A stretch of DNA of 64,000 nt from Aurelia coerulea (taxonomy: Eukaryota; Cnidaria; Scyphozoa; Semaeostomeae; Ulmaridae): assembly GCA_039566865.1 (NCBI GenBank), contig CM076957.1, positions 9,247,896 through 9,311,895 of the forward strand. Direction: 5' to 3'. The stretch's first letter is position 1. Each line of letters begins with the position of its first letter. Of the stretch, positions 10,922-22,667 are shown one piece after another. The position numbers and the translations under genes are program-made. The notes under the pieces are model-generated. The model had not been told where the DNA came from. It made no database searches and saw nothing but the letters and a program-made list of their open reading frames with translations.

Positions 10922-11735
10922 GCTCATCAGCCACGTTTTCACTTTTTTCAGTTCTTTATTAACAGGCCTTTGAAGCAGATTAAGATTTTCAGCTTCACAA
11001 TAATTGTTAGTATCGTCAGCAAATAAATAGAATGAAAGTTTGGATGACGAATTAGGTAAATCATTGATGTAAATTAGGAAAAGGAGGGGGCCAAGGACAG
11101 AACCTTGTGGGACACCACAGGTAACATTGAGGGAGCTAGAATTAGATCCATTCACTGAGAAAAATTGCTTTTTATCTGAGAGGTAGGATTTAAATCAACT
11201 TAAGACAGTTCCTCTACTTCCGTAATGTTCAAGTTTCATCAAAAGAATGTTGTTATTTACAGTGTCAAATGCCTTTTGTAAATCAATGAAAATTCCACAA
11301 CAAAATTTTCTGTTGCCCAAAAAGCTCTTGATAGCTTCTGTTAAACTAACCAGGGCATGTTTTTTGGAATGGTTAGCACGAAAACCAAATTGCAAAGCAT
11401 GAAAGATTTCATGCTTTTGTAAAAAATTTAGAGACGTTCATACATGACTTTTTCTGTGATTTTGCTGAAGACAGAGAGAAGAGAGATAGGTCTGTAGTAA
11501 GAAGCTGTAAGAGGACAACCTTTCTTGAAAAGTGGGATCACCTGAGTGTTTCAAAGGAATACTATTAGGTCCTAGAGATTTTCTAGATTGTAGAAGAGAG
11601 ATTATATCAGAAATTTCAAAAGGAACTGAAGACGTAACAAAAAAGGAATTGCCAATTCTATTACCCATGAAATCCAAAGGTGACTTATTAGGTCTTGGAA
11701 TATTCTTTGTGATACCATGAGAAGCATTCAAAAAA
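10922..11735 (-). pseudogene. LINE reverse transcriptase remnant
   Basis: The minus strand encodes LQFGFRANHS, GIFIDLQKAFDTVNNN (block A), GVPQGSVLGPLLFLIYINDL (block B), LFADDTNNY (block C) and KKVKTWLM, where the 1.9-kb repeat begins. An in-frame TGA at about 11195 and frameshifts at about 11430 and 11540 break it. YRPISLLSVFSKITEKVMYE can be read in a second frame. The group is not one of the numbered groups; it is jockey/CR1-like. It appears cut by the repeat at 10918, and no downstream half was recognised. Confidence 0.8.
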
Positions 11736-12002
11736 ACTTATTAAAAATATTTGCAATAATAGTTGAAAGAAACTAAGAAATTTACCCTGCATGGAATGCT
11801 CCTTGGATTTATTGAATTTAAGTACTTAAAGTGTCTTAGCAGTTTCTTAGTTGGTGTAGCTATTCACATTCATACAACATTTAAAAAGTTTCCTAACCAA
11901 ATGTTTTTCCAACACCCACCCACAGTTGGCAGAACAGAGGATCCGGCGCTTGTAAAGCATGTTGGTCGTAAAATTTCAGATATTCTAAAGTAATAGAATA
12001 AA
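11736..12002. other. Nothing recognised
   Basis: This is AT-rich sequence with no convincing coding similarity. It lies between an antisense LINE remnant and a short sense-oriented LINE tail. Confidence 0.4.
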
Positions 12003-12150
12003 TTGAATTGTGCTGGCCCTTATAGACCTTTTAATGCTATCTTTGCCACTGTAATTAGGTGTGTTCTCCTTCACATTTTTAACCCTATATGTTGTATTGT
12101 ATCTATGCTCAGATATGTATGTTCGTACAGTACCAATTGTCACAATAAAC
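12003..12150 (+). mobile_element. Short LINE 3' tail (type shared with 15.8 and 37.6 kb)
   Basis: The words GACCTTTTAATGCTATC, TGCCACTGTAATTAGG and TTGTATTGTATCTAT recur at 37660-37745 on the + strand and, inverted, at about 15785-15870, where they follow an RT C-terminus. This is therefore a 5'-truncated insertion holding only 3' UTR. Confidence 0.6.
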
Positions 12151-12246
12151 ATTTACAAGTTTTAATTACACTCGGTATTAGAAGCTTGAAAAGCACCCCT
12201 CAGAGTAAGCTCTGTCTCCAAATAAAAGAGATTCACTATTTACCAT

Positions 12247-12298
12247 CATCGAGGTACACCTCGAAGGACTTTTTAATTTGATCAAACCTCGATCAAAT
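12247..12298. repeat. Two short perfect hairpins
   Basis: TCGAGGTACACCTCGA and AATTTGATC..GATCAAATT form adjacent short palindromes just beyond the 3' end of the group 1 LINE. The function is unknown; they could be leftovers of a small TIR element. Confidence 0.4.
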
Positions 12299-12494
12299 TG
12301 GCCAACTGCATTTCATTTTTTTTCATTTTAAATTATTTACACACAAAAACCCTTCAGCATATTAACACAATACTTAAATAAGAAAATAAATACCCTAATT
12401 ACATTAATATAATCTATGTACAGTTAAAGCAAAATTATGTACAGTAATCTTTCTATTAGCAGCTGCTCTTCCAGGGCGTCGTGTTTTAGGTTTT

Positions 12495-13976
12495 TCAGCT
12501 CATATAATAGCTTCTCAATTGTTTTTTGAATCTACTAAGTGTAGGGAGCTCTCTGATATTGATGGGTATATCGTTCCAAACTTTCAGAGCCGAATAGTGA
12601 AAGCCTTTCTTGACATATTCAAGATTATTTCTTGGGATTTGTAGGTCCCTGCAATTCCTTGTTCTGTAGTTGGAATGCTGGGTCCTATGATGGTATTTAC
12701 CCCAAAGGCTTTCGGGACATTGCCTGTTGATTATTTTGTATGTCATAACTGATCGATCAAAGTTTATTAGTTGTTCAACTGTCAACCAATTATGAGACCA
12801 ATTGTCTTTTAGTCTGGCCTTATCAATAATCGAACGGGCTCTGTCCTGCAGACGTTGGAGGGTATTCAATTTTGTTTTAGGAAGACTCCCCCAAATAACA
12901 TTGGCGTACCGCAGATGGCTTTCTACAAGTGCACGATACACATGGTCCAGCTGGGATTGGGAAATGAGATTTTTCAATTTTTTTAGTGACTTAAGACCGC
13001 CACTAATCTTCCCTTTCACTTTGTTGAATTGTTCATCCCAGTTTAGCCCTTCATCCACAATAACCCCCAGTGATTTGGTCTTCACCACACGCTTAATTTC
13101 TGAATTGTTAAGATTCAGTGGTTCTGAGATTTCAACCTTATTTGTCCTCCGTGGATGGCCAATGATCATGTATTCAGTTTTTTTCGGGTTTGCACTTAAC
13201 TTGTTTATCCGCATCCATTCCGAGATGTTTATTAATTCTTTGTGGGCATTTGTAATTAGATCATCGACGTTACTAGATGTTAATGTAACATGTGTGTCAT
13301 CTGCATACATACTAGCCCTAGAGAATTCTAAGCATTTTTCAAAGTCATTTAGGTAGATTATGAATAGGAGTGGTCCCAAGCAGGATCCTTGAGGTATACC
13401 ACATGTTACCAATCTAGCCCCCGACTGTTGTCCATTAACTGAGCAGAATTGTTTTCTGCCACTTAAGAAGGATGTGAACCATTCTCCTGAACTTCCCCTG
13501 ATACCGAGTGCACCTAACTTTTTTATCAGTATTGTATGATCTACGGTATCAAACGCCTTTTTTAAATCAAGAAATATGGCCAAGTTGAGCTTTTTTTTAT
13601 CCATATTGTCATACCAACAATCAGTACCGTTTATCAGGGATGTTACAGTGGAATACAGTTTTCGAAAAGCAGATTGATTTGGAGTCAATACTTTGTTAGT
13701 TATGAGATAATCAATGAGCTGATCGTGAACTATTTTTTCCAACATCCTAGAAAAAACTGAGATGACCGAGATCAGCCTATAATTGTTTCCATCCCTTTTT
13801 GAACCTGCTTTAAAAATTGGTGTGACTCTTGCTAATTTCCAGATATCTGGGAACACACCATACTTCAATGACGAGTTGAAAACCATGGTTAGAGGCTTCC
13901 AAATGAAGTCTGCTGCATCTTTAATTAGCATAGTGGAGATCTTGTCTGGGCCTGGTGCTTTGCCATTTTTCAGTTG
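12495..13976 (-). pseudogene. Group 1 LINE reverse transcriptase domain
   Basis: The frame of about 490 residues holds the RT: LARVTPIFKAGSKRDGNNYR with ISVISVFSRMLEK (fingers), LAIFLDLKKAFDTVDH (block A), CGIPQGSCLGPLLFIIYLND (block B), SMYADDTHV (block C), then IRINKLSANPKKTEYMIIG-type thumb sequence and a C-terminal domain ending GFHYSALKVWNDIP. All catalytic Asp residues (block A and YADD) are present. It is separated from the linker frame upstream only by one TAG at 13977-13979, in the same frame. Without that stop the protein would read continuously from 14942. Confidence 0.9.
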
Positions 13977-13979
13977 CTA

Positions 13980-14942
13980 AATGGCATTCAGCACATATGT
14001 TTCATCAATGGGTACAAATGTCATTTTGTTCTGTTGAACATTGATATGCTTGACAGAATCATCATCAGGCCTAGACTCTAACTTGCTAGCAAGTTTCGGT
14101 CCTATGGTGGTAAAATGATGATTAAGTGCTTCAGCTATATCCTTTTCTTTAGTAATTGTTTTCCCCTCAACATCTAAGCTGGAAATTTCTGTTGAAGGAG
14201 CTGGTTTGTCTAGTACCTTATTAATAACCTGCCACATTCTTTTTGGATCTCCCTTGTTTTCTTCAATTAACCCAAGATAATGCGATTGTACTGCATCTCG
14301 AATTTTTTGTGTTACTTTGTTACGGAGATGCTTATATGTGTTCCACTTTTCAGGAGATGTTTTCGTCGCTTTCTTAGCTGCATCCCTCTCTTTCATTAGT
14401 TTCCTAATGTCTGGGGTTATCCAAGGAGTAGAAGTGTTACCTACTCTCCTCTTTTTCAGGGGTGCATGGATATCTAAAACCGACTCAAAGATCTCCTGAA
14501 AAGTGGTAGCCATATTATCCGGATTATCAGCATAAGAGCTTAGGATGGTTTCCCAGTCTATCTGCTGCAAGTCGTTGCGAAACGATGCCCTGTCATAATT
14601 GCTCAGACTTCGAGTCTCCAAAACTTTTGGTTTCTTATTTTTGACTCGCCAGGCATTCACTTTCCTTATTCCGTACACCAGATAGTGGTCAACCATCCCC
14701 AACTCTAGAACTTCTGCCTTCAATATATATTTGGAGCTCGTTGTTGAGAAATGGTCTATTAGCGTTTTACTAATATTTTGTTCGTTGCGCTCATTTGTTG
14801 TTACTGCTACTCGAGTATAGCCTTTAATCAGTTGTTCAAGCTGGTACTCTGAGTAGATTGCTTTCAATTTTTTTCGCGTTTGAGCTTTGGCTATTTTTGA
14901 AATCGCAGTTTGTATCCCCGACAAAGATAATTTCTTTGCCAT
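13980..14942 (-). pseudogene. Group 1 LINE linker between endonuclease and RT
   Basis: This 320-residue frame is the region between endonuclease and RT: the C-terminal endonuclease end (FSTTSSKYI, DHYLVYGIRK), a basic helical segment (WITPDIRKLMKERDAAKK) and the pre-RT segment with MWQVINKVLDK and HHFTTIGPKLASKL. The first ~30 residues of the open frame (before KKLKAIYSEYQLEQL) are out of phase with the endonuclease and reflect the frameshift at about 14880. It ends in TAG at 13977. Confidence 0.8.
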
Positions 14943-15240
14943 CTCGGTCTAGATCTTTCAAAACTTCCCTAAGGTTTTCGAATGCGGCATCTTCTGCTGC
15001 TGGAGGTCTATACCAACAAACAACGAGAAACGGTTTTGCATGCTTAGGTGCGATATCAAGGGATATTAATTCCAGATTTTCACTTTTGATTCTCACGGTT
15101 GGTTCAGGTAAGCTTGCCTTGACATAGAATGCAACACCTCCACCATTTACGTCACGGTCATTTCTAAAGATGTTATAACCACTTATGCTGACTTCGGAGT
15201 CACAAATTGTTTTGTCAAGCCGCGTCTCACTTAGGCCAAT
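14870..15240 (-). pseudogene. Group 1 LINE APE endonuclease, partial
   Basis: The minus strand encodes the middle of an APE-type endonuclease: GLSETRLDKTI (catalytic Glu block), ISGYNIFRNDRDVNGGGVA, WYRPPAAED and FVGDTNCDF (the Asp/Asn catalytic block). The first block (N-terminal Asn) is missing by 5' truncation. A frameshift after NAKK (about 14880) shifts the remainder into the linker frame. This domain nicks the target DNA to prime reverse transcription. Confidence 0.8.
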
Positions 15241-15755
15241 GATAAACTGCAGGAAACTGGAAGGTCAGCGCACCGTCCCATGTTGCCTGCCCGAAATTGC
15301 TTCTGATTGGCTGGTGATTGCCATTGAAATACCAAATTTCCGGGCCAATACTCCGTTCCACCGAGAATGTGGAAAGAGCAGAGAGATAATCGGAAGAAGA
15401 AGTAAAAAGCAAGGAGAAAATCAGAGGTAGTGGGTGGGTGGGCAACGAAACGGTTGCGTTGCTTTTTCTTGCAGGATACCTGAACGGAGTGCCCATCAAG
15501 CTTCTGTTTTACTTTTATACGTACATACCCAATTCCCCCAAGTGAAAAAGCTTTTGGCAAAGACTTGAGCGAATCTATTGAAAATGAACTCTCACGGGGA
15601 AGAGAAACGATGAGAATAGTTTTATTCGCCACGTGTCCTCTAGAACCTACAGTTGTTGTTGTTGTCAAAGTGCACAAAGTGCACAAAGGGGAAAAGTGGT
15701 GTGCCACACCTAATACCATGAAACATGCCTTCCCTCGTAATTAACTCTAATTAAT
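15241..15755. other. Nothing recognised
   Basis: There is a long minus-strand open frame (15231-15719), but it is low in known motifs and runs into the LINE truncation point, so I do not call it. A short direct repeat AAAGTGCACAAAGTGCAC lies near 15666. Confidence 0.35.
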
Positions 15756-16773
15756 ATTCAGTTAATTAGCATTTATGATAAAGATAGATACAATACAATA
15801 TTAGATGTTAAATACGTAAAGATAAACACCCCTAATAACAGTGGCAGTGATAGCATTAAAAGGTCAAGCTGACCTTATTTCGATAATGGTCCCCTTAGAG
15901 GTGATGTATAGCAGAAATACATAGAAAAAAGGAAATAAAGAGCTGCATGTGTGTTTTCAATCTTAGTGGAAGACATCTATGTCATCTTCCTCTTTCTGTA
16001 TATTTTGGAAAAAGTTCTCTTTGATCTTATGTTTAAATGCACTAATATGGTTTGTTGATTTGATCCTAGACGAAAGACTGTTCTATGTTTTGGGCCCTAG
16101 ATAAGATAGGCATTTTTGTCCGGCGTCATTTTTTCGATATGAAATATCCAATTTGAACTTGGACCTTAGTGTTGTTCGGCCCTGGTTAACTGGAGGGAAT
16201 ATCTCAGCACTGTACGCTGGGCAGTTTCTATGAAAAATCTCCTTAGTTGACACAGACACATTGATCCATCCTGTTCTTTGTAGGGAGCCAATTTATAGCC
16301 TTGAATTCTGTGACCCCAATATGTGCTATGTTTTTTAAATTCAGGTAAAAACGAATGCATTTGTTTTGAGTTGTCTGGATTTTTTGGACATCCTCTTATT
16401 CAACCCTGGATACCAAGAAGTGCATGTATGATAAAAAGAGGTTGAATAAGAGCATTTAAAAGTAACCTGCGAAGGATTTATCCAGGTAGTTTTGCTTCCT
16501 CTACGGGAATTTTTGCTCGCCATTTATTTTTCCAAGCACCTTAGTTGCCATCGACTGCCCAGAGAGATTTTCATCTGGGACACATCCCAGATATGTGACT
16601 GTTGAATGCTGTTTAATCCTTATATCATCCCCCCCTGATGTCCAACTTTTTCAGGTTCTTGCTTTTTTTTGTTAAAAGACAATGTATTTAGTTTTGTCCT
16701 CTCCAAAACGAATGCTTAGTTTTTTTTCTACAAACCAATCACATAGGTAATTAAAATTTGTGTTTTCTGAGAT
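15756..16773 (-). pseudogene. LINE RT C-terminal remnant with 3' UTR
   Basis: On the minus strand, frames with stops and shifts give CDWFVEKKLSI and FGEDKTKYIVF (about 16750-16690), TVTYLGCVPDE, TSWYPGLNKRMSKK (about 16400), and a C-terminal KTWNSL-like end near 16080. The 3' UTR (15756-15950) shares words with the tails at 12.0 and 37.6 kb. Its 5' side is cut exactly by the TIR of the DNA transposon that begins at 16774, so the RT core is lost or displaced. Confidence 0.75.
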
Positions 16774-19261
16774 CCACGCCCGACAACACCTTTCTCGAGG
16801 AGTTCAGCCTCGCTTTGATGCCCCTATACAAATGTATAGGAAAATGACCGGAAGTGAATATTTTCGTCGACTTTGAACGTTTCTTGCAGTGATGCGATGT
16901 GATTTTTCCGCGTTAATTTAATCTTAAAAGGTAGTGAATTAATCTAAGAAATGTTTAAAACTAAAATCGTTTTGATTTAAACTTCCTGGTAAACTCCACG
17001 CAATTTGACAGGAGTGATGGTCTTATTTTAAGAGATTTTCATCCGTATTTGGGCAAATTTTTCGAATTCATTGTTTTGGGTGACGTAAGCAGCGCCTTGA
17101 AAACCATGACATTTAGAAAATGCCGTAGATCGTAGAAATTGTTTTGAAGCGGCGTGGTCTGCTTGCTGCTTGCTTTCAAGAAAACTTTTTAATTCTGAAC
17201 GAAACGAAGCAATAAACCAATATGCAGAGCACTAGCGATCCTTTTACCTTTCACCTAGTGAAGGACCAGAGATGCTTTCATGTTTTCAAATAATTCTCCA
17301 ACCCGCCAGAAAGAAAGAGACAAGAAGAAGCAGCTTCCAACGAAAGAACTCGGATATTTATGGATCAAGAACTAAAACCGTTTTGTTTATGATGGCAGAT
17401 GTCTTTGATGGACAAATGGATAGCAAATTATAGAAAATATGTTATTTGTACTGGGCAAGTTCCTCTCAATGATGGAGCAACTCAATGTAGTCTGGAAATC
17501 TTCTCTTGTTGGCTCTAAAAACTCACAGACAAGGAAGATAGGGAAGGATGCTGTCTATTGAAATTGCAATGACTATTTCTGAATGGACAACGGCAATAAC
17601 TGCTTTTTGGTAATTTTCAGAAACTCATGAATAAGCATAGCATTTCACCTACAGGGTGAAACGGGCGAGCTTTGTCTTTGTCTTTGCAAACAATTGTCTT
17701 TGCAGATCAAATTCAGAATAAGTTTCAGACTGTTTCAGAATTGGAAGCATTAAAATTTCATTTTTGTGATGATTCAATTGTTATTATCTTACCATCTTCC
17801 TATCATCAGAGTAAAATCATCAGAGTATCAATTATTGGATTACTCAAATTTTTTGATATATCATAATATTGTTTTTCATTGAATGCTTTGTTTGCAACAG
17901 TCATGTTCCATCAGTTTTGCATAAGTCCTCAGGCATTGAAAAAGCAAGAATTGCAGTCTTTTGTGGTTGTTGTCAAATGCTGCTTCAAGGTTGGGCTTGA
18001 TTGGTAAAGGATAATCTTGTTCTGTTTGGGTCCTAAAATAAAACAGAGACAATATTATTTCCTCCTACTAAAAATGTTTGCTGCATAGCAAATTTCATTT
18101 TGTCTCATAGAGAATTGCATGTACAAAAAAGAGCAGCAAACCAAAATAGGAGATGTCTTTGCAAACTTAAATCAGAGCAGCAATACCCTGCTCAAGAAAA
18201 AGAAAACAGATTTAAGGGCAAATAATTGCAGTAAACTATCGTATTTATAGGCAAAATAATCAAAGCTGATGATTTTTTGTACAAGGTAGCCTTGATAACA
18301 TTGTTTTAGTAAGCAAATCTCCTATTTCTAGGTCAGAGCTTCCCCATTAGTCTTGAAGAAAATAAGCAACAATGCAACTTTATGTTTGTTTACAGTTAGG
18401 CCAAACCCGACGAAAAGTTCTCTGAGAGCGAAGTCAAAGTTTTGTTATTATTCTCATTGCTCTGGTGGCCAAAACAGCTAGCAAGTACTCTAAAATACTT
18501 TCATTTCTGAAAACATCAGATTAAGTTCGAAAGTGATACATTCAACGAAGGTTAACGTTTGTTTTCTGATTAAAAAGCAGACAAGTTTGTGAAAGGAAGC
18601 ACGTAAAGTTAACGAAGATTAGATGGTCATGGCTCTCGAGGAAAAATTGCCTTTGAAAATTGTGGGAAACCGGCAAAGGCTACAGCAAAACAGGCAACAT
18701 TCCTACAAACTAGATGCTTACAGCTATTGCGTTATATCTCCAAAATGACAATTCCTGTCTTAGTTTAGAAAATATTGGAGTTTGAAAAAATTTTGGTTAA
18801 ATTTAGGCCAACAAAAGCTCATTTTCTTGAAACTGCAAGTCGAAGTTCAAGACGAGAAAAAGGCAAGTTTATTTCGTCAACGATTGGCGAAAGGTGGCAA
18901 AATAGGACAAAACGACATCGAGGAATCCAAAACTTTCAACAAAATTTCCATGAAACAAAGGAAAAACGTTAAATTTATGATAAAGTCTGCTTACCTGCTG
19001 TGCTGAATCCCAAGTTTGTAAACAGAGTTGTCCACGGCCTTTGAAAAATATGAAAAACCAAGAAGCTCTGAGTCCAAAATGCTCAAAGAACTTGAAAGAG
19101 CGAAGATACAGCTATTGCGTTATATCTCGATATTTTGCTTTGGGACACTTGGGACGCCTGCTGACGCCATTTATCACAAAATTTTACTTTCGCGCCACAG
19201 CTTTCTTGCAAGAGAGGCTGGAAGCGACGTCAGAATTCAGGCTTGGTGTTGTCGGGCGTGG
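16774..19261 (+). mobile_element. TIR DNA transposon, copy A (internally deleted)
   Basis: The ends are inverted repeats: CCACGCCCGACAACACC at 16774 and GGTGTTGTCGGGCGTGG ending at 19261. GAGATC lies directly outside both CACGCCCG ends, so it is a candidate 6-bp target duplication that shares its last C with the terminal CC. The whole interior matches, inverted, the element at 52210-56888, but about 1 kb present there (about 53770-54850) is missing here (around 17690). No transposase motif is recognised. Open frames such as 18775-18972 and 19041-19277 are present in both copies but lack known domains. It inserted next to or inside the LINE remnant ending at 16773. Confidence 0.85.
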
Positions 19262-20174
19262 AGATCTTCTGAACTAGAATTTATCTCTGAATTGTGTTTT
19301 ATCTTTCCACTCTATATTTTTTTAGGCATTCTTCTTCATAATTTTTGATTTTGATGGGCAACCCTTTTACAAAATATTAAGTATGATTTTAGCCTGATAC
19401 CAACTTGTTTTCAGTATGATTTGAGCATATTTGAGAGGTTGATTTAAGTAAGAATTTTTCACCGCTTGTGCTTGCTTGCAACATGCACCCTCACAACTGG
19501 TTCAGGGAAACATGCCCTGTAATGGATTTGAACCCTCTTGAGACTGACAATAATCTAAAGTGAGATTGTTATCATACTTAAAACATAGTCACCATTCAAG
19601 CTCGTTTCTAGTTCAAGCAGATGATGCTGGATTTTCCTTTGGGAAAACAAATCTTTGTCGTTGTGTTTGTTTTAAAGCTTGAAATGAAGGCAAACTCAAA
19701 CAAGCTTGATTTGTTCTCTTTTTGAGAATATATCTAGTATGGGATTATTACGAAGCTTGATCAAGCTCGAATCATACAATACATGCAAACGGGCAAAAAT
19801 TGGGTCAATATACTCAATTCAAGCTCCTTCAAGACATGCTCCTGTCAAGATTGTGCAAGCTTGTTGCAAGATCAGTCCTTTGGAAGATAGCAATGATGCA
19901 TCTTTTTAAACCTCTTTTTCACATGTGTCACAATCAGAACATTACCAAATATGGTTTTGTTATCGAGCAGAGCCAAAATTAGTTAGGTTTCTTATGTTCT
20001 GCTTGTGGCATTTTGAGCTATTTCAACAAGTTCTCAAAATCATTAGCCGCAGTGAATACAATTTTTAAGAGGTTTGAGCAAAAAAGGCAATATTTTATAT
20101 CATCCTTGAAGAAACTGGAACATTATTAATTGCTCAGGAAAATCAACTACAGGATGTAATCAGCCCCTTGGTTT
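19262..20174. other. Nothing recognised
   Basis: This is AT-rich sequence with many CAAGCTTG-like words (for example 19700-19870). The first part may be the far side of the LINE interrupted by copy A, but the RT motif is too weak to claim. Confidence 0.35.
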
Positions 20175-21530
20175 AATTTATTATTATCATTCTTATCAAT
20201 TTCTTTATCGCTGGATTACAATAAAAAAGATAGTTAAAAGTAATTAGGTAATTAATTCCAACGTTAAAACTTTAAAATACAAATATTGCATAATGAAAAT
20301 AGTGCACAAAATATTTACAAATCATCAAAAGTATACAGTATAAAAGCAGATATCCAAATATTAGTATTATATATAAATTCAAATATAAATTCGGAATAAA
20401 AATGCGGTATAATTTGCGTGGACAATTTTCTCCGTTCCAATTTTTCATTTTTGTTTTAAACTGACAAATGGATTCTGAATTTCGTATCGTTTGTGGTAGC
20501 GTTTGCCACAGCTACGGACCTTTGAATCGGATGCTTTCTGTCCCGTTGTTGATAGATCTCACCCTAGGTTGGAAGAATTCGTTATTGTTACACAAATTGT
20601 AATGACTTTCATTTTCGTAGAAAATTTCCTGCATGAAGGAAGGGCTCAGGTCATTTTTTGTTTAATACATTTATTTCAGTCATGAGTAACTGAAGTTCTT
20701 TGTATGAATAGTAACGGCACAGTTCTTCTCTAATAGCTCACTATAAGCTATAAGTAGATTCAGCATCCTTATAAATAATTCTCAAAGCCCATTCCTGTAT
20801 TTTGTTATTTTCTTTGTTAAGCTGCCTGCTGTGAAACATCCAGATTAAAGGACAGCATTGAAACTGACTGGTGGTGATAAATGCCCTCATGAGTGTTCTT
20901 AGTTTTCTCTGATCCATGTAAGGGGATATGCGAGCAAGTGCATGAAGTTTATTGCTAGCCTTTTGACACAGTTTGGAAACATGATTATCGAAGGAAAGTT
21001 TTGCTGTCAATTTGAACTCCGAGTAGCTTCTCGTCTATTTACAACATCAGCATCTCCTATCCTTACAGTAACAGCATCATCACACCTCTGCCCAAGAACC
21101 AAAAGATGGCATTTATCTGCATTGAATTTCATAAAGTTGTCGGCAAACCATTCTAAAGCTACACTACAGTCATTTTCAAGCCTATGAGCTATATTGTCCA
21201 GGTTCTTATCGCAGGCATAGATTGTAGTATCATCTGCATAATTACATATATCCGATTTTTCAATGAAGAGTAGAAGATCATCAATGTATATGCTGATTAA
21301 CAGAGGCCCTAAGACTGACCCCTGAGGAACACCACGCGTGACGCTTTTCCAAGAACTAAATGACCCATTTACTTTGACTTTTTGCAATCAAAAGATGGTG
21401 TCTGATGCAATCATATGCCTTGGACAGATACATCATTACAGCCCCTGCTTTACCACCTTCACCAAGGCTAATTTTGAATTTTTTTAAGAGCTGTACGAGA
21501 GCATGCAAACTTTTCGAAAACCATATAGAA
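20175..21530 (-). pseudogene. Group 2 LINE reverse transcriptase remnant
   Basis: The minus strand reads, from the 5' side, YLSKAYDCIRHHLLIAK (block A, about 21420), VTRGVPQGSVLGPLLISIYI (block B), CNYADDTTIYAC (block C), FMKFNADKCHLLVLGQ, then TAKLSFDNHVSKLCQKASNK, CCPLIWMFHSRQLN, and a C-terminal end NWNGENCPRK. Frame changes at about 21390 and 21005 and a stop at 20741 break it. The C-terminal W..G..C pattern and SKAYDC block match the 40-kb LINE, but this copy is diverged and lacks the N-terminal half. Confidence 0.8.
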
Positions 21531-21827
21531 GTGACGATTTTTTTATATATATAAAGTAAAATCTAAAACTAACTATAATACATTATTGGTCCCATCCACA
21601 GCGGGAAAAGACACGGGGTCACCTAGTTCCCACTGCAGATGGGATTTACAAATTAAGGCACACAATTTCCAAAAAGTAAAACGAAGAAACTGACCAACAA
21701 CAATCAAAACAACGAGGGACAAGGATAAACAAAAAAGGACACTAACAACAAAAACCCAATCCAAAACCAAGAAAGGAAAAGAAGAACAGAGGGAAGTCGC
21801 TGCTATGAAATTACTTGAAAAGAGTTG

Positions 21828-22665
21828 CTAGCAAAATCTCCTGGATCGTTCAATGAAGGATATTGTTGCCTCAATATTCATTCTATTCTCGAATACATTC
21901 AAATCAGAATTTCCGTACAATAGTAATTCACACAAATCTTTTGAATCCATATTTGTGATGTCTAACCCAGGTACATCCACGAGCTGAATGAAGAGATCTG
22001 TGTGCATCAAGTCAAACTGAGGGCAATGCAGGAGAAAATGTTCGCTGTCTTCGTTTCCCGTATTACATACACAATGAGGGCTTAAGCAGTCAAAGCTGTG
22101 CCGAAACCTATGCTCATTGAGTGGGCTGAATTTCACCCGCAACTTTGTTACGTTCTTAAGCCCTGTCATGTTATGAACATTGTACACAGATTTTTTACCG
22201 GTCTGATAACTGCAAGTAATTTTCGTTTAAATTCCGCGAGAGTATTGGAGTCTTTGATATTTTGATCCAACAAATTCCATTCAAAAAGGACGTTTTAGAA
22301 ATAGGTACTTGCGAAACGCGCGGTTCTTCCAGTTGGTTGGTATTCGCGTTAACGTCGCAAGTTGTAAGAAACATTGCGTTCGACAGGAATTTCATCGAAG
22401 AGATACGCTGGCCCTTGCGTTTTTTTAAGATTGAAAAAGACTCCCATCCCTGTTCCTCAAAAATCCTCTGCCTGCTTGTCTCCCTCCACGCTCCTGTTAC
22501 AGCTAGTGCAGCAGAATATTGTGTTCGCTCCAACCTCTTAGACGTGACGATAAAAAGGGTGTAATATAAGCAACTATCTGTTTATTCACTATTCGTTCAA
22601 ACAACTTTGAGACCGTAGGCAGAACGCTAATTGGCCTAAAGTTAGTCCTAGAGTTGGTTGGTCTT
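21828..22665 (-). pseudogene. Group 4 LINE remnant with internal deletion
   Basis: At its 5' side (22665-22580) the minus strand reads NFRPISVLPTVSKLFERIV, the fingers of the RT. Within about 20 residues it jumps to LERTQYSAALAVTGAW and FEEQGWESFS, which belong to the C-terminal domain, so blocks A to C are deleted. The rest (22187-21828) holds RLRVKFSPLNEHRFRH and a Cys/His cluster (CVCNTGNEDSEHFLLHC), ending SFIERSRRFC. The Cys/His cluster matches the group 4 copies at 46.7 and 62.1 kb. Confidence 0.8.
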
Positions 22666-22667
22666 TT

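Larger units (their letters stand above)
12317..15240 (-). mobile_element. Group 1 LINE, 5'-truncated, nearly intact
   Basis: The element spans part of an APE-type endonuclease (15240-14880), the linker and RT (14942-12495), and a 3' UTR ending in A-rich AAATG-like sequence at 12317. A second copy of the same 3' UTR and RT lies at 22668-24315. The endonuclease starts mid-domain, so it is 5'-truncated at about 15240. There is one frameshift (about 14880) and one in-frame TAG (13977-13979). It is antisense to the host gene. Confidence 0.88.

Noticed and set aside
12802..13356. Plus-strand open frame of 184 residues
   Set aside because: It lies opposite the group 1 RT frame and is a shadow of it.
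15231..15719. Minus-strand frame of 162 residues beyond the LINE truncation
   Set aside because: No motif is recognised and composition is unremarkable; not supported as a gene.
19262..19400. Continuation of the 15.8-16.8 kb LINE beyond the DNA transposon
   Set aside because: The GAGATC duplication allows it, but the reading after the junction shows no clear RT block, so it was left unclaimed.
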